Notes under the pieces: generated by a model
What the model saw: only the letters and a program-made list of their open reading frames with translations
The model's database searches: none
What the model was told of the DNA's origin: nothing
Translations under genes and position numbers: made by a program
Shown here: positions 1 through 12,560 of the stretch, piece after piece
How the letters are laid out: the number at the start of each line of letters is the position of its first letter
Position numbering within the stretch: position 1 is the stretch's first letter
DNA from: Schistocephalus solidus
Taxonomy: Eukaryota > Platyhelminthes > Cestoda > Diphyllobothriidea > Diphyllobothriidae
NCBI GenBank assembly: GCA_017591395.1
Contig: WEDG01000305.1
Coordinates: 62,001 to 126,000 of the forward strand
Direction of reading: 5' to 3'
Length of the DNA: 64,000 bases

Positions 1-51
1 GGCGGTTCCTGGTCCCGTGTCCTTTTCAAGTGGCTATACAAGTTATCCTCA
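1..51. repeat. Right end of telomere-like-core MITE (family T), cut by window edge
   Basis: The first 50 bases match the right terminus of the element at 49761-50142: a GTTCCT block, a GTGTCC/GTGCCC block, then TACAAGTTATCC against GCAAGTTATCC. Only one terminus is visible, so the rest of the copy, if it exists, lies upstream of the window. Confidence 0.45.
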
Positions 52-1022
52 CCCCATTTCTCCTGGAACAGTGGTCTCTCCTTTTGTGGATCAGCAGTAC
101 CTGCTCGGCCAATTTGTGGTTTGGAACGTTCGCCATCGTTTCATCGACTATATCGTTACCTACAAATGAAGATTTGTCATGAATATCCACCCACATGGCA
201 CTGTCTACTGTGGAGTTTTACCAGAAGTGTAGCACGTGCTTTACGCCCTAGTTTGGGCTCTTCACCATCTCTAGTCACTCTTTTTAAAGTAAGGGTTGTC
301 CTGCTAAGGCTCTCTCTCTCTCTCTGACTTTTGAGTTGGATTACTCCGCAATATTGGCTCTTAAAACTTTGATAACTGATGATCTCGACGTGATACAAAC
401 CACAAACCCAGCTAAAAAGAGAAAATGAGTTTCAGCGAGCCTTCGAAGGGAGATACCTGACCATTTGTGAAGTCGCAGAGCATTCGGCCACACTCGGGTG
501 CTCCATCGAAGTAGACACCAGCCAGGCTTTCACTCTCCAGCGCCAATTCTGCAGTTCGGTCTGACCACAGCAGGAATTTTGAGTAGGCTATCTGTGATGA
601 GGTTTGAAAGGGAAGGCAGTCAATAAAAACAAAGTCTCTCATGGAAGACGACTCAAATGAGAGTGAGTGAAAGGTTGGAAAAAAAACCAGGTCCGCATAA
701 TATATCTATCCTCTGGATTGTAGCGTATCGCTTGTGAAAGGGACAAAATGTGTTAATGATATGAATATTGCTGTTAACTTTCCGTGAGATCTAACATCCA
801 GAGAGGCTCTTTGGGCTTGAGTTAATTTTCTGCGTTCTGTTTCAACACGAACTGATGCGAAGATTTGAGTTTCAGGGGTTTGTGTGAGTAAAGAATACGA
901 CACGTCGAGCAACGGAATATTTTTTATTTTTCTGGTTATTTGAACCCGTGCAGGACTCCATCGTCAGAGATAGCAGGAAAAACCAAAAAAGGGTTCACTT
1001 ATAGGGGGTACAAACCAATTAA
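52..1022. other. Unassigned DNA with a short (CT)n run
   Basis: No gene or repeat was recognised. A (CT)n microsatellite lies at about 309-325. The open frames here are short, lack recognisable motifs and overlap on both strands. Confidence 0.5.
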
Positions 1023-1320
1023 CGTCTGAGGTGAATGAGCAGCAGTCTGTATACCGGCAACAGCTTGATGCATCGATTGATTGAGTTCACACCCGAGGCC
1101 CAGAATTCAATTAATTCTCGACACATCCTTTTTGGCTTGGGAGATTATCTTAACGGCTGCGAAGTTGAAATCCTGGCCCGTTCTGAAGGTTTGGACAGTC
1201 ACTTGAGATTCTTCTTCGCCCCCTTCGCTCAACATGCCTTCACCTTGGATGGAAACTCAATAAACCGATAAATTGATCTGGAGCCAGCATATTGAGCCCT
1301 GCACAGTCATCTCTAGACTT
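1023..1320. repeat. MITE-like repeat, family D, copy 1
   Basis: The ends form imperfect terminal inverted repeats of about 40-50 bp. The left end starts GTCTGAGGTGAATGAGCAGC and the right end, read in reverse complement, starts AAGTCTAGAGATGACTGTGC. An internal ATCGATTGATTGAG motif is shared with the copy at 10542-10940 and, reversed, with 48755-48998. It is about 100 bp shorter than copy 2, which suggests an internal deletion. No transposase is encoded. The exact ends and target duplication are not resolved. Confidence 0.5.
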
Positions 1321-3084
1321 GCTACAATGATCGTTGATTGGCTTATATCTCCCCGTAAGTCTAGCCTTTTTCTGCTGCTGCTTCTACTTCTGCATGTGTT
1401 CGAAAGCGCAAAATAATAAACAAATTGTTACGGTGCTCAAACAGTCTGCCACTTTACTGTTTCGACAGTTAGGGCAAAGTTAGGAGGTTTGAAAATCGTA
1501 CATTCCGAAGAAGTCTGCAGCGCCATGCGCTCAAAGGGCCAAAATCTCTCCGAGGGTTTTCTCCTGAATCCGTGAAATTAAGCTCGCGAGATGTGTGCAT
1601 TATCCCTGTGTGGTAGGTTAGATCAATTGTATTTTCTGGTCTGATATACTTATGAGGCAGACCTTATATGTGCAGAGGACTGGCAGATTATTCGGCAATA
1701 TTCCAAATGTGTGACCAAGTCAGTAGTTTCAACAAGCAGATCATCCGTGAAAAAGGACTTTATAGAATCACTGGGAGCTATGAAATTGTCGAAATTGAAC
1801 CTCAGAAGATTGCGAATGCCAGAAGCGTGTATACCTAATAGCATTTGCCTATTAACGTGATTCGTCAGCAGTCGTCAAAATAAATTATCACTGGCCCCCA
1901 GTACACGCACTTTCCCGTTTGGTCTGAAAAATTTTAGATGAGAGGCTGTATCCACAGGTAAGCTGCAAAACGACATGAAGTTTATCACTTTGGCGGTGAA
2001 CAGTATTCCTGGTTTCATTATCTCCGAGCAGCAGAATTTAACGATGTTGAGGAAATATTGACAGTCTGTTGAATCTGGAGGCACCATTGGGTATTCGGGT
2101 CTGCTGCCCCTTACAGGAGGCCAAAATACGTGGAAAATCAGTGTGCTTTTAATGATAATTCTGAATCGACCTTTATGCATAATCTTGTTTATGCTTTTAT
2201 TGGTAAAACTGCATATACCAAACCTCATCCCGCGTAAGATCCTCACAGGTCTTGCGAAACTATCCCAAGTGCGTCAGTTTAGCATACTTACGGGAAAATG
2301 ACCGAAAAGGTGTGAACTTAAGACTCTCAGGCAACCCCTCGTAGGCCACGTGGTTAGAATGTTGACTGCTATTTCTGCCAGTAGGGTTGGAACCCTATGG
2401 ATATCGCTGAGCCTTTCCCAAATAAGTTGTTAATTTATATCATAATAACATCCACACGTCTTATGATCAGGCCTTCTATCCTTCACTGTGACATGCTCGA
2501 TCGGCGTGCTTTTAGTAAGTTCCTGAGTCCGGAGCCGCATCAATCTGACGCTCTGAAAAATAAGATTTGGCTGCAGCATAGCGGATGGGGTTGGGTGGCT
2601 AAAGTTTCCCTCAGCGCAGGTGGTAGTCACCGTCTGATAGGCCAGTCTTCAACTATAGACAAGTATGCAAAAACATCAACCAGTGGCGTGGAGATTAAAA
2701 GGGCGTTTGCAGGTGGTCGTGCATATCATCGGGAATGACAATGAGTTTGGCGTTAGGGCCGTCGAGATCTTATGCTGGCGCAATACTCTCGCAGTGAGGG
2801 AGATATAAGTAGCGTGGCTGTAATAAAACCACTCCATAAATGAGCATTTCCAGGTGACCTAAGAGAACGAAGCGTTGCTAGCACGCCTTAATGGTGGTCA
2901 GCTTCATCTGAAGGCCACATGCAAGCACGTGAACCGGAGCGGACGTGCGTAGCGGCGACACCAAAATTTTGCTACAGGTCGATTCTTAACAGTCCCTACG
3001 GGGGAATAAAAGCAGGTGCGAAAATTCTGATAGAACAGCCATCTTTAACATCTAGTACTATTTGCGCATTTGTATGCTGAGCGT
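1321..3084. other. Unassigned DNA
   Basis: No supported gene or RNA. Frames of 64-123 codons exist on both strands, but they carry no motif I recognise. Confidence 0.5.
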
Positions 3085-3445
3085 ACCAGCGTTCGAAAAA
3101 ATGTCAGGCCACCAGGCTGGTTACATCTTGTGGCTCACACACGAGTCGGCGCTTATCAAAAAGAATAAGAGAACACCTCTCAGTATGGCTGAGCAAAGGG
3201 GAAGTCAAGAGCATAAAAGGTGCCATCCGTTCACATCTTGTTGACACTGGGCATAGTGTGGACCCCAGTGAAGCTTTCCGTGTAATTTATAAGGTCCCAC
3301 GAAACTACCCCAAGCCACTGGGTCAACGTCTACTAGCAGCAGCCGAAGCGACTGCAATTAGGTTGAAGGAGCCGGTCTTGTGCGCACAAAAGAACCTCGT
3401 ACAAGCTCCGCGCTTGAGCTTGGTCAACGACCGCTTAACTGTGTG
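3085..3445 (+). pseudogene. PLE-type GIY-YIG C-terminal fragment
   Basis: One open frame crosses 3110-3440 and reads, among other parts, CGSHTSRRLSKRIREHL, then AIRSHLVDTGH, then AFRVIYKVP and LCAQKNLVQA. The order T-S-R-R-L...R-I-x-E-H followed by HLVDTGH is what I recall from the C-terminal endonuclease end of flatworm Penelope-like retroelements, where GIY-YIG nicks DNA for target-primed reverse transcription. The GIY and YIG tyrosines themselves are eroded: the CGSHTSRR stretch stands where CG.SYIGRTSRR would be expected. No RT domain lies upstream, so this is a 5'-truncated relic. The frame continues to 3815, but after about 3445 the family resemblance stops and that part is probably not coding. 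A more decayed relative lies at 16745-17262. Confidence 0.55.
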
Positions 3446-5389
3446 CATTTCCCCGCGCCATCTCTGTACTCTCTCATACGCTAGAATGGCTCTACCAAAC
3501 ACTCATTTGCCGCCTATCACGCTATTTCTTATCATCCTTCCCCTATGCCCACCTCTCAGACAACCCACAGAAACGGACGAATATTATCGATTTCATGTTT
3601 CAAATTTCTCCTACGTTCCCATGCTTCCCTATAACTGTACTGGCCTGAAGAGAAGTTATCGAAAGCAGCGCGTATGCTCGCTAAGTCCTCTTTTGAATCT
3701 TTCAATGGAATTTTCGCAACTTAAAAGTTATCGACCGAATTTCGTTTTCTGCCCTACTGCACACTATGACGAAACCAACAAATCAACCTATGGGAAATTT
3801 CAGCGTCAGTATTGATGCCTAAGCAGTTCTCGTCTATAAGGGTGGAAACTTCATGAAATTTGATATTATAACAACTCTGAATGGCCAGCTGGTCACATCA
3901 GCGGGTATAACAACCAAACGCACACAGACGGACCCCCCAACGAAGTTAGAAATCAACCAGAAAAGATGGCAAATAATTATGAGAGCCAACAAAAAAATCA
4001 ATGGGATTTTAAAGTGAACTTAACCGTTTAACCGCATCGTATCACAAGTGGTTGAAAAGCCGGGCTTCTATGGGTTCGAAAACGTCAGAAGAACCCTTCG
4101 TACAATGTAAAATGAAGAATCACAGTCACAAAATACTGGTGTCGTTCAGGTTTCCATTTGGAAGAACGCAGCCCAGCATACCATTTCACAATAAATTCTC
4201 GTCTGCTTAGTGTACTTAGGTGGCAAACAGAGTATCTGAACGAGGTTTTAACTTACTGAAAGCGCGTTGTAAATTTGCGTAGCCTTGTCAACGCATCCCC
4301 ATTCTCCTTCAGCAGTCGTAACTGAAACCAGGTTTGGCAGATCGCTTAGCATGGATTCCGTCAGGCAGCGCAGCTTTTGACGGAACTAGATGGGGACAAG
4401 TTGTTTACCTCTGGCCAACTTCAACCGCAGGACTTACCTTAACCACGGAGGACGCTGTTTGCAGCTTCTGACTCAGACATTCCCCAAAGGTTTCAAATTT
4501 CTTCCACTCTACACCGCAAATCTGTAATCAGTTTTAAATAAGTTGTGCATATAAGGTACGTCAGGTAAGAGATCTTCTTTCATTTACTTTATTCGCTCTT
4601 TTGGTGTCTACTGCTTGGTAAACAAGCTGCAGGCGCTGTTTAGTGCAAAAATAGAGCCACAAAAGCTGCTTTCGAACCCAATTACGTTAATAATTCCGTT
4701 TGAGTTTACTGGCTTAACTTCAGTAGGCTCCAATGGAATGATTCTTAATTTCGATAAGAAGCTGTATATGTGACATGGAGATAAATGCTTACTGTGAGCC
4801 ATTTTAAACATTTAAACTGGCTGATTTCAAAAAAGCCTATAATGATTTCCGGTAATTGTGATTCTCCCGGAGTTTCACCACTTCACAATAACGAAACACG
4901 ATTTTGTAATAAGTTACTCGAAGATCATACCCATTTTGCTCTAAACTTGGGTCACAATCAGATCTTGGTCGGCTGAAACCCTAAGCATAGGATTTGCTCA
5001 AATATAGTGTGTGCACACAACTCTCAGTGCAATTTGTATGGTGAAATAACCAGTTGAGCCAAAGGTTGCATTTTCTAACTCGTTTGCGTCGGACCTTTAT
5101 TTTTTGTGGAAATTCATTAAGATCAAATGGGGTTTGAATCCAGCGACCGTGCAAATTGTTTGGTTGGTTTGTAGTACAGATGCGATAGAAAAGCAACATC
5201 AAAATATTTCGCTTAAAATCTTCTGTCAGATTTTGATGTGGCATAATGAGAATGAATGCTCACTGTTTTACATTTTCCGTTTATTCATTTGTATTTTTGG
5301 AAGAATGTCATTTTTAGGTTCTCCAAGAAAGAATCTTTCTGTTATAAAGGCACAGTTAACAGGTGCCACAGTTCGTCTTCAGAAAAATG
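3446..5389. other. Unassigned DNA
   Basis: No gene, RNA or recognised repeat was seen. Short open frames on both strands look random. Confidence 0.5.
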
Positions 5390-6945
5390 GGTACAGAAAA
5401 CAGTAAACCTAAAACAATGCCTAACGCAAGATTCTATGGTTGGATAAAATATGAGCCAATAGACGTCCAGAGTTTTAATGTATCCGGTCGATACTGGATG
5501 TTTTCGCTTCCACTTAACCTTGAGAAATTTTTAATTGGCATCCAAATCTATATGCCTGTTAGTGCATGCCTCGTCTGACTGTATTGCCTCCAGGAATTTG
5601 TGACCCTTCCTTGTTAGGCAGGCGCCAACGATTTGGGTATCCTGTCCTGTGTCCTGTGTCCAGAGTGTTCATGCCTACCTGAGATAAGGGATCTCGTCTC
5701 CTCACCGCTAACCGATGTTCATGTAAACGGGTGGATCGAGATTTCCCGGTTCGTTCATAATAAACTGCATCACAACTGGTACATGGTATTTTTTAGACGA
5801 CTTCTTTTTTGTTGAAATAGCCAATCCTATCCTTAGGATGTACAAGCTGGGTGGGCAAAGTTGCTGTAGGTTTGTCTGCTATTTGTATATGGTGTTTCTT
5901 GGGCTGTCTTTCGATCAGCTCAGATACATTCTTTACATACGGGAGGGTTCGCCAGTTTTTGCCTTCGACGCCTGGGAGGTCTTTGCTCTGGAAATACCTT
6001 TTTCGGTAAACAGTTGTCGTCGCATGCATCGACGGACAAAATCAAAGGGATATCCATTTCAGGAAAATAATTTGAAAAGTAATTTCATTTCTGTTCGATG
6101 TTTCTTCATCGGAACTGTGAGTTTTTGCTCGAATTAGCAAGCTTTTAACGGAGCTGGGTTTGTGAGACATGGGGTGGTTACATCAAAATGTAAAATGACC
6201 TTGGAGTATGCATCTTTACAATAGACTGAGGTATGTAGGGTCCCGTCTGTACGAGGACATCTAAGAAAGAAAGTCGTTCATCAACTTCTGTTTTGAAGGT
6301 AAATTGAATTCCTGGGAATGTGGAGTTCGGGATTTCGGAGTGGTTCAAGTTGGTGTTTTTTGACGATAACAAATGTATCGCCTACGTAGCATAGCCACAA
6401 TCTCTGGTTAATTCTGTGGAGAGCTGTAGCCCCTAGTTTCTTCATCACAGCCTCCGCCAAAAAAACGGATATTGGTGAACCCATAGGGGCGCCTTTTAGT
6501 TGTCGATACTAATTTTCAGCAAAGGAAAAGTTTGTTTCAAGGCAAATATTGAGGAGTTCTAGGAGATCATCCGCAGGCACATCGGTAGAGTAGGCTTGTA
6601 GGAGTTCTGCAGTACAGGTCCTCGCTACGTCCAGAGGAATAGACGTAAATACAGAAATAACGTCAAATGACACCACTATTTTGTCATTTGAAATTTTAAA
6701 GTCTTTTATCTTCTCCAGGAACTGTAGCGTGTCTTGAATAGAGGATTCAGAGTCCGTTGTAAGTGGGTTGAGTTGATGAAATAGCCACTTGGAAATCTTA
6801 TAGTTTGGTGCACTGATTAAGGAGACTATCGGTCGCAGCGGAATGCCACTTTTGTTAACTTTGGGAAGTCCGTATATTTTGACAATCATAGGTTCAACCT
6901 GCTTCAAGGATTTAGCCAGAACTTCAACAATTAATTTTCATCCTT
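5390..6945 (-). pseudogene. Penelope-like retroelement, decayed (PLE-1)
   Basis: Read on the minus strand, the parts come in PLE order. At 6907-6509 is an RT segment with YGLPKVNKSGIPLRPIVS and SFDVISVFTSIP. At 6484-6281 are MGSPIS and YVGDTF. At 6372-6178 is FKTEVDERLSFLDVLV. At 6029-5793 is a connector with VYRKRYFQ, KPTATLPTQLVHPKDR and YFNKKEVV. At about 5800-5560 is a GIY-YIG remnant containing KIPCTSC and STRLHEHR. The element would make a cDNA by target-primed reverse transcription using RT plus endonuclease. It cannot work as it stands: stops and frameshifts separate the parts, and the catalytic YVDD box reads YVGD. There is no N-terminal region before YGLPK, so it is 5'-truncated. 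It is the same lineage as the copy at 22512-24386 and distinct from the one at 20836-21624. The 3' end near 5390 is approximate. Confidence 0.8.
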
Positions 6946-9068
6946 TGTGGCGTTTATCTGCGATTTCCTTTTAAATATTCCTTAAGGTGGCTCCTATGTA
7001 GCATTCAGTTATTTTTCGGTATATTAAAGTACATTTTGGTTATATTCTCTGTTTCCTAATACTACAACAATAAATATTTAGGATGTGGTAGTGGAGTTAA
7101 TCTAATTGCCTCAATTCTATATTCTTACCCCTATTTTGAGGAGAATTTCAGAAACCGATGTGGTGGTTACTTCCTGAGAAGCCTTATGCTGGTCTCAGAC
7201 CTCGACGATGTCTACGTTTGTCCATTGTAAGAGTCTAATGTTTCAGCTGGCTTATTCTATTAAACGATTACGGAGAATGTGGCACCTGTTATTGACTGCC
7301 CTTGAGGCTACTTTCCATGCACTCCAAATGTGTTCATGTGAGTCCTAATACTGAACTGAATGCCTTTTCGCAAAGCTTGAAAAAGATGCTCAAAAATGGC
7401 TCTGGAATATTCATGATTTAAGTATGAGATGGCAAAGGTAACGGGAAATTCTGCAAAAAGAAGATAGTTGCACCACCCTTTAGACCTGCATAACTGGATG
7501 TAAGCAAGCTTCTACTGTACTGTAGGCATCACATCTACTCATGGATTTCAGACAGTAGCAATCAACGGCACTATAAGTTCACCCAAAAATGCACTACTAT
7601 TTACTGTCAGTAGACCTATATTCGTAATGCAATAGAGTTAATCAAAGTCTCAACAAAATGGGTTCGGGATAAACCCCAAAAACCAGAGTTGCTTTTAAAC
7701 CAGAAAGTCAGTTAGCATTTCTCACCGGTGCCTCGTTGGGATCGGAAAAGCAACGCGCGAAATAGTAGCTAGCGAGGTTGTCGATTCCATCGCTCAGTTT
7801 CTGAAAGGTGGATAAGCAATGCGTAGTGAAGGGTAACGTTCAAACAACTGGCATCACTAAACAGCACGCTCAGAGGAAAGGTCTTTGGTTCATTTGTGTT
7901 TGTACATTGTTTAGTGGCAACGCTGATTAAAGCAAACTAATAAAACCTATCAGGCCTTTAATAGTTCGAAGGCATTACTATCCAGTCGGGTCAATAATGC
8001 CCCTCCACAATGTGTGAGCATGCAAAGTGGGCGGTCCTATGATTTCGCTTTTCACCGTCTTAGTTCTTACTCTTTTCCCACAATTAAAGTATTGATGATG
8101 ATCCGCGGTCAGATTATCAGTATCCATTAGTGTCCGATAAAGCATTTACAAACCATACAGCCAGCGAGGCCTTAAATGTCATCCTAACTGAACGACAAAT
8201 GTATCATAGCAGTAGAACAATTAATTTAATGTCTAAGTTTTCAAGGTCGTCTCCCTGCGTAAAACGAACTTCCTTTGTGCCATAACAGTAAGTCATATTC
8301 TCTGAAGACTACTCGGCTACCCATAACGCCTTTACGAAAGATTCTTTTCTTGTCCAGGGACCTTTAAGTTTCCATGGGTTGCTAAGTACCAAGGAAGGGA
8401 AAGCCAAGCTGTCTAGTGAGATTTTGCGAGAAAAAACCTCGGTACACTCGGTAATGTACCGGACGTGCCCAAGCCACCATAGTCCCAACGATGCCCCTTC
8501 GGTGACTGTGGACTGTCTTGTTCGTAACGGAAATATATCTTCAGATGTTGCTGGTCTTGCGCGCAAATTACCTTACAGCAGACACGTTCAGTATCTACCG
8601 CACTCTATCCTCACTCATCCATCTGGGCCCAGTCTCACGACTGAGTAACGAATATTGGAGGCGGAATCAGGCACAGCGGTAAACAAAGCTAAATAGTCTG
8701 AGCATGCTTGTCCTACATGCCTGGTCAGTGCGCTATGAAACAGAATTTAACAAAAGCAAAGAGGTGACGAGGATCCAAACTGAGTGGTACTGCAGCCTAA
8801 CTCTCCGTCGTGAGAGGAGGACCATGTTATCTAGTTTATTGAGAGATTTCCAAGCAAGTGTTTTTAGAGCACAGTGCTGGATCTAGAAGAGTCAAATTTT
8901 TTAAAGTGAGGCATATGCGCTGATCCGATCCTCGTCCCAAGCATTAGTACATTTGAATTAGTCGGCCAGTAACCTGATTCCCCTTTAACACATATCACAA
9001 ATTTTCACACAAATAGGAGTGAGTGGTCGGATCTCACATGCGTGAGGCCACATTCAGAACAGCCATCG
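6946..9068. other. Unassigned DNA
   Basis: No supported gene. Overlapping frames at 8309-8648 on both strands carry no recognisable motif. The text at 8617-8634 faintly resembles part of the composite repeat at 35520-36160, too little to call. Confidence 0.45.
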
Positions 9069-9119
9069 CATTCGTTGACAAACGCTCACCGATCGCTAAC
9101 GGAACTAACTCGTTTGGCT

Positions 9120-9291
9120 TTGCCTTTGAGCTCATTCTCGAGCCACAAATACAAGGAAGAGAAAATTGCCATTTCTGGCTCATAAGACGTCATCAGCCAG
9201 TCATATCCAACCCCAGTTTGTGCACAACCCGAGGCTCAAACCCACGACCTGTTGATCAGAAGTTCAGCGCTTTAAACATTGAGCCGTGGGT
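9120..9291 (-). repeat. tRNA-derived SINE
   Basis: In minus-strand sense it begins with an A-box-like CCCACGGCTCAATG (9291-9278) and a B-box-like GGGTTTGAGCC (9243-9233). The body contains GGATATGACTGGCTGATGAC and CAGAAATGGC, shared with the SINE at 22231-22400. The boxes mark an RNA polymerase III promoter typical of tRNA-type SINEs. It encodes no protein. Confidence 0.65.
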
Positions 9292-9353
9292 TCGTTTTCT
9301 TGCCGGTTAAGATCAAGAATATTGACATTCGTTGACGAACGCCCACAGATCGT

Positions 9354-10541
9354 TGAGGTATTTTTCGGTAGGTGAGTACTAGCACATTTCGATATACAGT
9401 CGATGTAAATGGTGCGGATAATGTCGAAATCTAGCCGACCTCCCCACCTTGATGCGTCGACATCGAGTCTATGTCCAGTTGGCTTAGCTTTGTCACTAGC
9501 AATAGAAAAGTTTCCCCTCAAAAGTTGCGATTCTGTGAAGAAAACTTTGGTGAAAATCTTTCAGTAGAATATGAACGCATGTGAAGTCTGGTCGAGCAGA
9601 CAGAACAAATGTAACAACTTGGTATAAGAAGTAAGACAAACGTTTACTGGAAATAACCTTGCCCGCTTTATTTTCTAAATTCCCGAACATCTCGGCTTTA
9701 AATTGACATCCCTAACCAAGGATACGTGGGGTACCCGTAACAATTTCAGGAATGACTTTATCTGTTACTTCTCTGTCTGCCAAATTAACTTTATGTTATC
9801 AGAAGCTGACTAGAGCTAACTGACGCTTCCTCGTGTGACTTTCAAATTCCGATGGCATTCGACCAAGAAAAAAATCGTGCCGATGCACGCGGCACAGAGG
9901 ACTTTCACCTAGAGCCCTGGTTTTAGCATCTTTCCCTTATGCGAGTTTTCACTCGGCACACCTTAATTCAAATGTCCAAACTCAACCGGAACTGGAAGCT
10001 ATCGACTACTTGAGCACTGGGATTCCTTGGACTCTGTGCGCACTGAGGTGCATGTTTACGCCTGATTCGGGTTTAAAAGTCTCAATTCTCTAATATTCAT
10101 CCCTAGGCATGCAATTTCGATACACTAGAAACTAAGTTGAATGACAGTACTAACAGACAAATCCTTTAAGAAGAAAAAAGACTGCTGAACTTGGTTGAGA
10201 GACAACGACCATCAAACAACTCCCTGTGTACATAAGTAGTCTTAAGCTTCACGTAAAAATCTGTTTTGAAAAAGTGGCTCATTGATTATACACAGCTATC
10301 GAGACGAAATCCAGCTTGGGGAAGAAGCATTCATTGACTTATTATACGCAGGTAAATGTACTGGTTAAGAACTCAGACAGGTGCTTTCCAGATTATGTGC
10401 GGCTGCTCCAAGTTCGCATATATCTTTCCCAGCAAAGTCAGAAAATTAATAATTAAGCTTATTTTTCATGTCAAGATTAAATTGCTATACAATGTGAGCC
10501 ACAGACAAAAACTATGGTTATAAGGGATACAAGCCAAACAG
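9354..10541. other. Unassigned DNA
   Basis: Nothing recognisable on either strand. Confidence 0.45.
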
Positions 10542-10940
10542 AGTCTGGAGGTAGCTCCTTAGGTCTCCGTAAGCCGGAGCAAGATCAATACATCGATTGA
10601 TTGAGGTTCCATCCGATGACCAGGCTTCAGTCGATTATCGGTTCGTCTTTCTTCAGGCGATGAAAATTACCTTAGCGGCAGTGAATTTGAATTCATGGCA
10701 TCCGTTTGCGATAGTTCGTCACCCATCGCACAGTCGGCTTATGATCATGCATGCACAATTGGCTGCCCAGACATGCAAAAAGGCCCATGGGTTCAACTTC
10801 AAAGCCATCAAGATAATTTGTCAGGCTTGAAGCAAGATGAGATGAGAGTTGACTGAAGCCTGGGCCTGTGATGGAAAATTAATTGATCGATGTACTGACC
10901 GGCTCCCGTAAAGAGAGCCCTGTAGAACAACCTCCAGACT
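10542..10940. repeat. MITE-like repeat, family D, copy 2 (longest)
   Basis: Terminal inverted repeats begin AGTCTGGAGGT at 10542 and end ACCTCCAGACT at 10940, and imperfect pairing extends about 55 bp inward through GGAGC/GGAGCC and the ATCGAT blocks. The interior of about 290 bp has no transposase. The same ends occur at 1023-1320 and, in part, at 48755-48998, so this is a dispersed non-autonomous family. The superfamily was not identified. Confidence 0.6.
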
Positions 10941-12390
10941 TTATTTGGACGGCATCCCTTGTAAATGTACTTTTTTGTTGTTGCTAATATATCTCACGAT
11001 AGACTGTTTCACTTTTAGGATGATAAACGAATTTTTCTGGTGCTCGACACCTGTCACTCACAAGGAAAAGATCCTCCACGGCTTCCTCGTCGTATTTTTC
11101 ATCTTTAAAATAAGAATCAGTGGCCATCCTTTCCACACCTAAAATTTACAAATAAGAGGATTTTTAAAATAGCAACGGGAGTTCGGATTTTTTAGTTTGC
11201 TCAGTATATTTGGCAACCATCATAGGTGATTCTGTCGGTTCCTGGAATGCACTGACATAACGGAATAAATTCAGAAAGGTCTCTCTCTAATGTACAGGCT
11301 AGTGGGTGTCTAACACCACTTTGCATGAGACCGATAGGTTAAAGGTTTTAGCTATTTATGGCACATTTCTGTCTTCCTTTGAAAGTGAGGCTCTTTTCTG
11401 AAAAACAAATATTTAATTTATGGCGGACTTACCGTCTATATTTTGATTATAATTTAACCAGACCAAATTTCGCTTTTTGACTTTTTCTCTTCTGCTGTAA
11501 TTTCTAAACAAAAATTTTCTTTTCTTAATTTTCGGATTCTCATATGGCCCACAATCTAAAGCCCCGCAGGTAGCAGGAACATATTTCTTCATGTTCTTAT
11601 TAAGAAGTCTGACATACTTTTACAGTACCAAGCTCCCGTTTATTAGTCTTTGCGAGTAAGTATGCGGCAGGTTAAAAAAAAATTCCCTTGCAAGAACCCT
11701 TTTTAAAGTGACATGAAACATTATTCTATAAACTCCGCGTGTCTTTTTGAAGCACTATGCTCGCATTCCTACGGGCATCAAAATTCGATAGAAAAAAATG
11801 CACACACATTTTTTAAGCGACAATTGACTGATAATTTTGATACACCAGAGAATAAAAATATAAATTTTATGGCGCATACAGCGCAGAGTGCAGTCCCATA
11901 GTGCACACTTTCAAATGAGTTTTTCTCGTTGCAGTGAAATTACCAATACCTGGTCACTTTCGGGTTTCCCTGTTGGGCAAATTAGAGGATATCGAACATA
12001 CAATCAATAATATCTTGCAAGTTAGGTCTGAAGCTATGTAACACAGTTTTGTACAACCCTTCTCTGCTATCTGTATGAACCTCGTCAAGAAGGTGCACTC
12101 TTTCGATGAGTTCGCACCTTCCGATGATTCTAGACTTTTATAGAGTTAATTTCCTCGGTTAAAATATTTTTTGGTTTGAATGACACTTATTATTTTCGCG
12201 GATACAGTAAAAAGTGGATAACTGAGGCTGTGATATTCAGTTACCGGATTTATAGAAATTGTTGTGAGGACCCAATATATAAGGTCAATTATGTCTTACT
12301 CTAAGACGGCCTATTTTATTTACTTGTAAAGTTTTGGTCACGGCTCATGGTCAAGATTGGAGTTTAAGACTGATATAAGAATTAGAAATT
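10941..12390. other. Unassigned AT-rich DNA
   Basis: No gene or repeat recognised. Confidence 0.45.
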
Positions 12391-12560
12391 AGGGTTATGA
12401 TGGGGTAAGGGAATGAGGTTTTGGGATAAGGACTTAGGGTAACCGAGTAAAGTTTTATAAAGTTTTAATTAAAAATAAATTTTAATTAGGGTTAGGACTT
12501 AAAGCTAAAGCTAGGGCTTAGAGTTAGGTTTTGTTTAGGATAAGAGCATGTGCTTTGGGT
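12391..12560 (+). repeat. Degenerate telomere-like TTAGGG-type tract
   Basis: Variants of TTAGGG and GGTTAGG recur irregularly (ATTAGGGTTATG, CTTAGGGTAACC, ATTAGGGTTAGGACTT, GAGTTAGG). Metazoan and flatworm telomeres use TTAGGG, but the decay and internal position argue for an interstitial tract or the core of a T-type repeat. No clear terminal inverted repeats were found here. Confidence 0.5.

Noticed and set aside
3446..3815. Continuation of the PLE frame as real protein
   Set aside because: After about 3445 the translation loses all resemblance to the GIY-YIG end, so the open frame is probably accidental.
12391..12560. True chromosome end
   Set aside because: Units are degenerate and lie inside the window with ordinary DNA on both sides.
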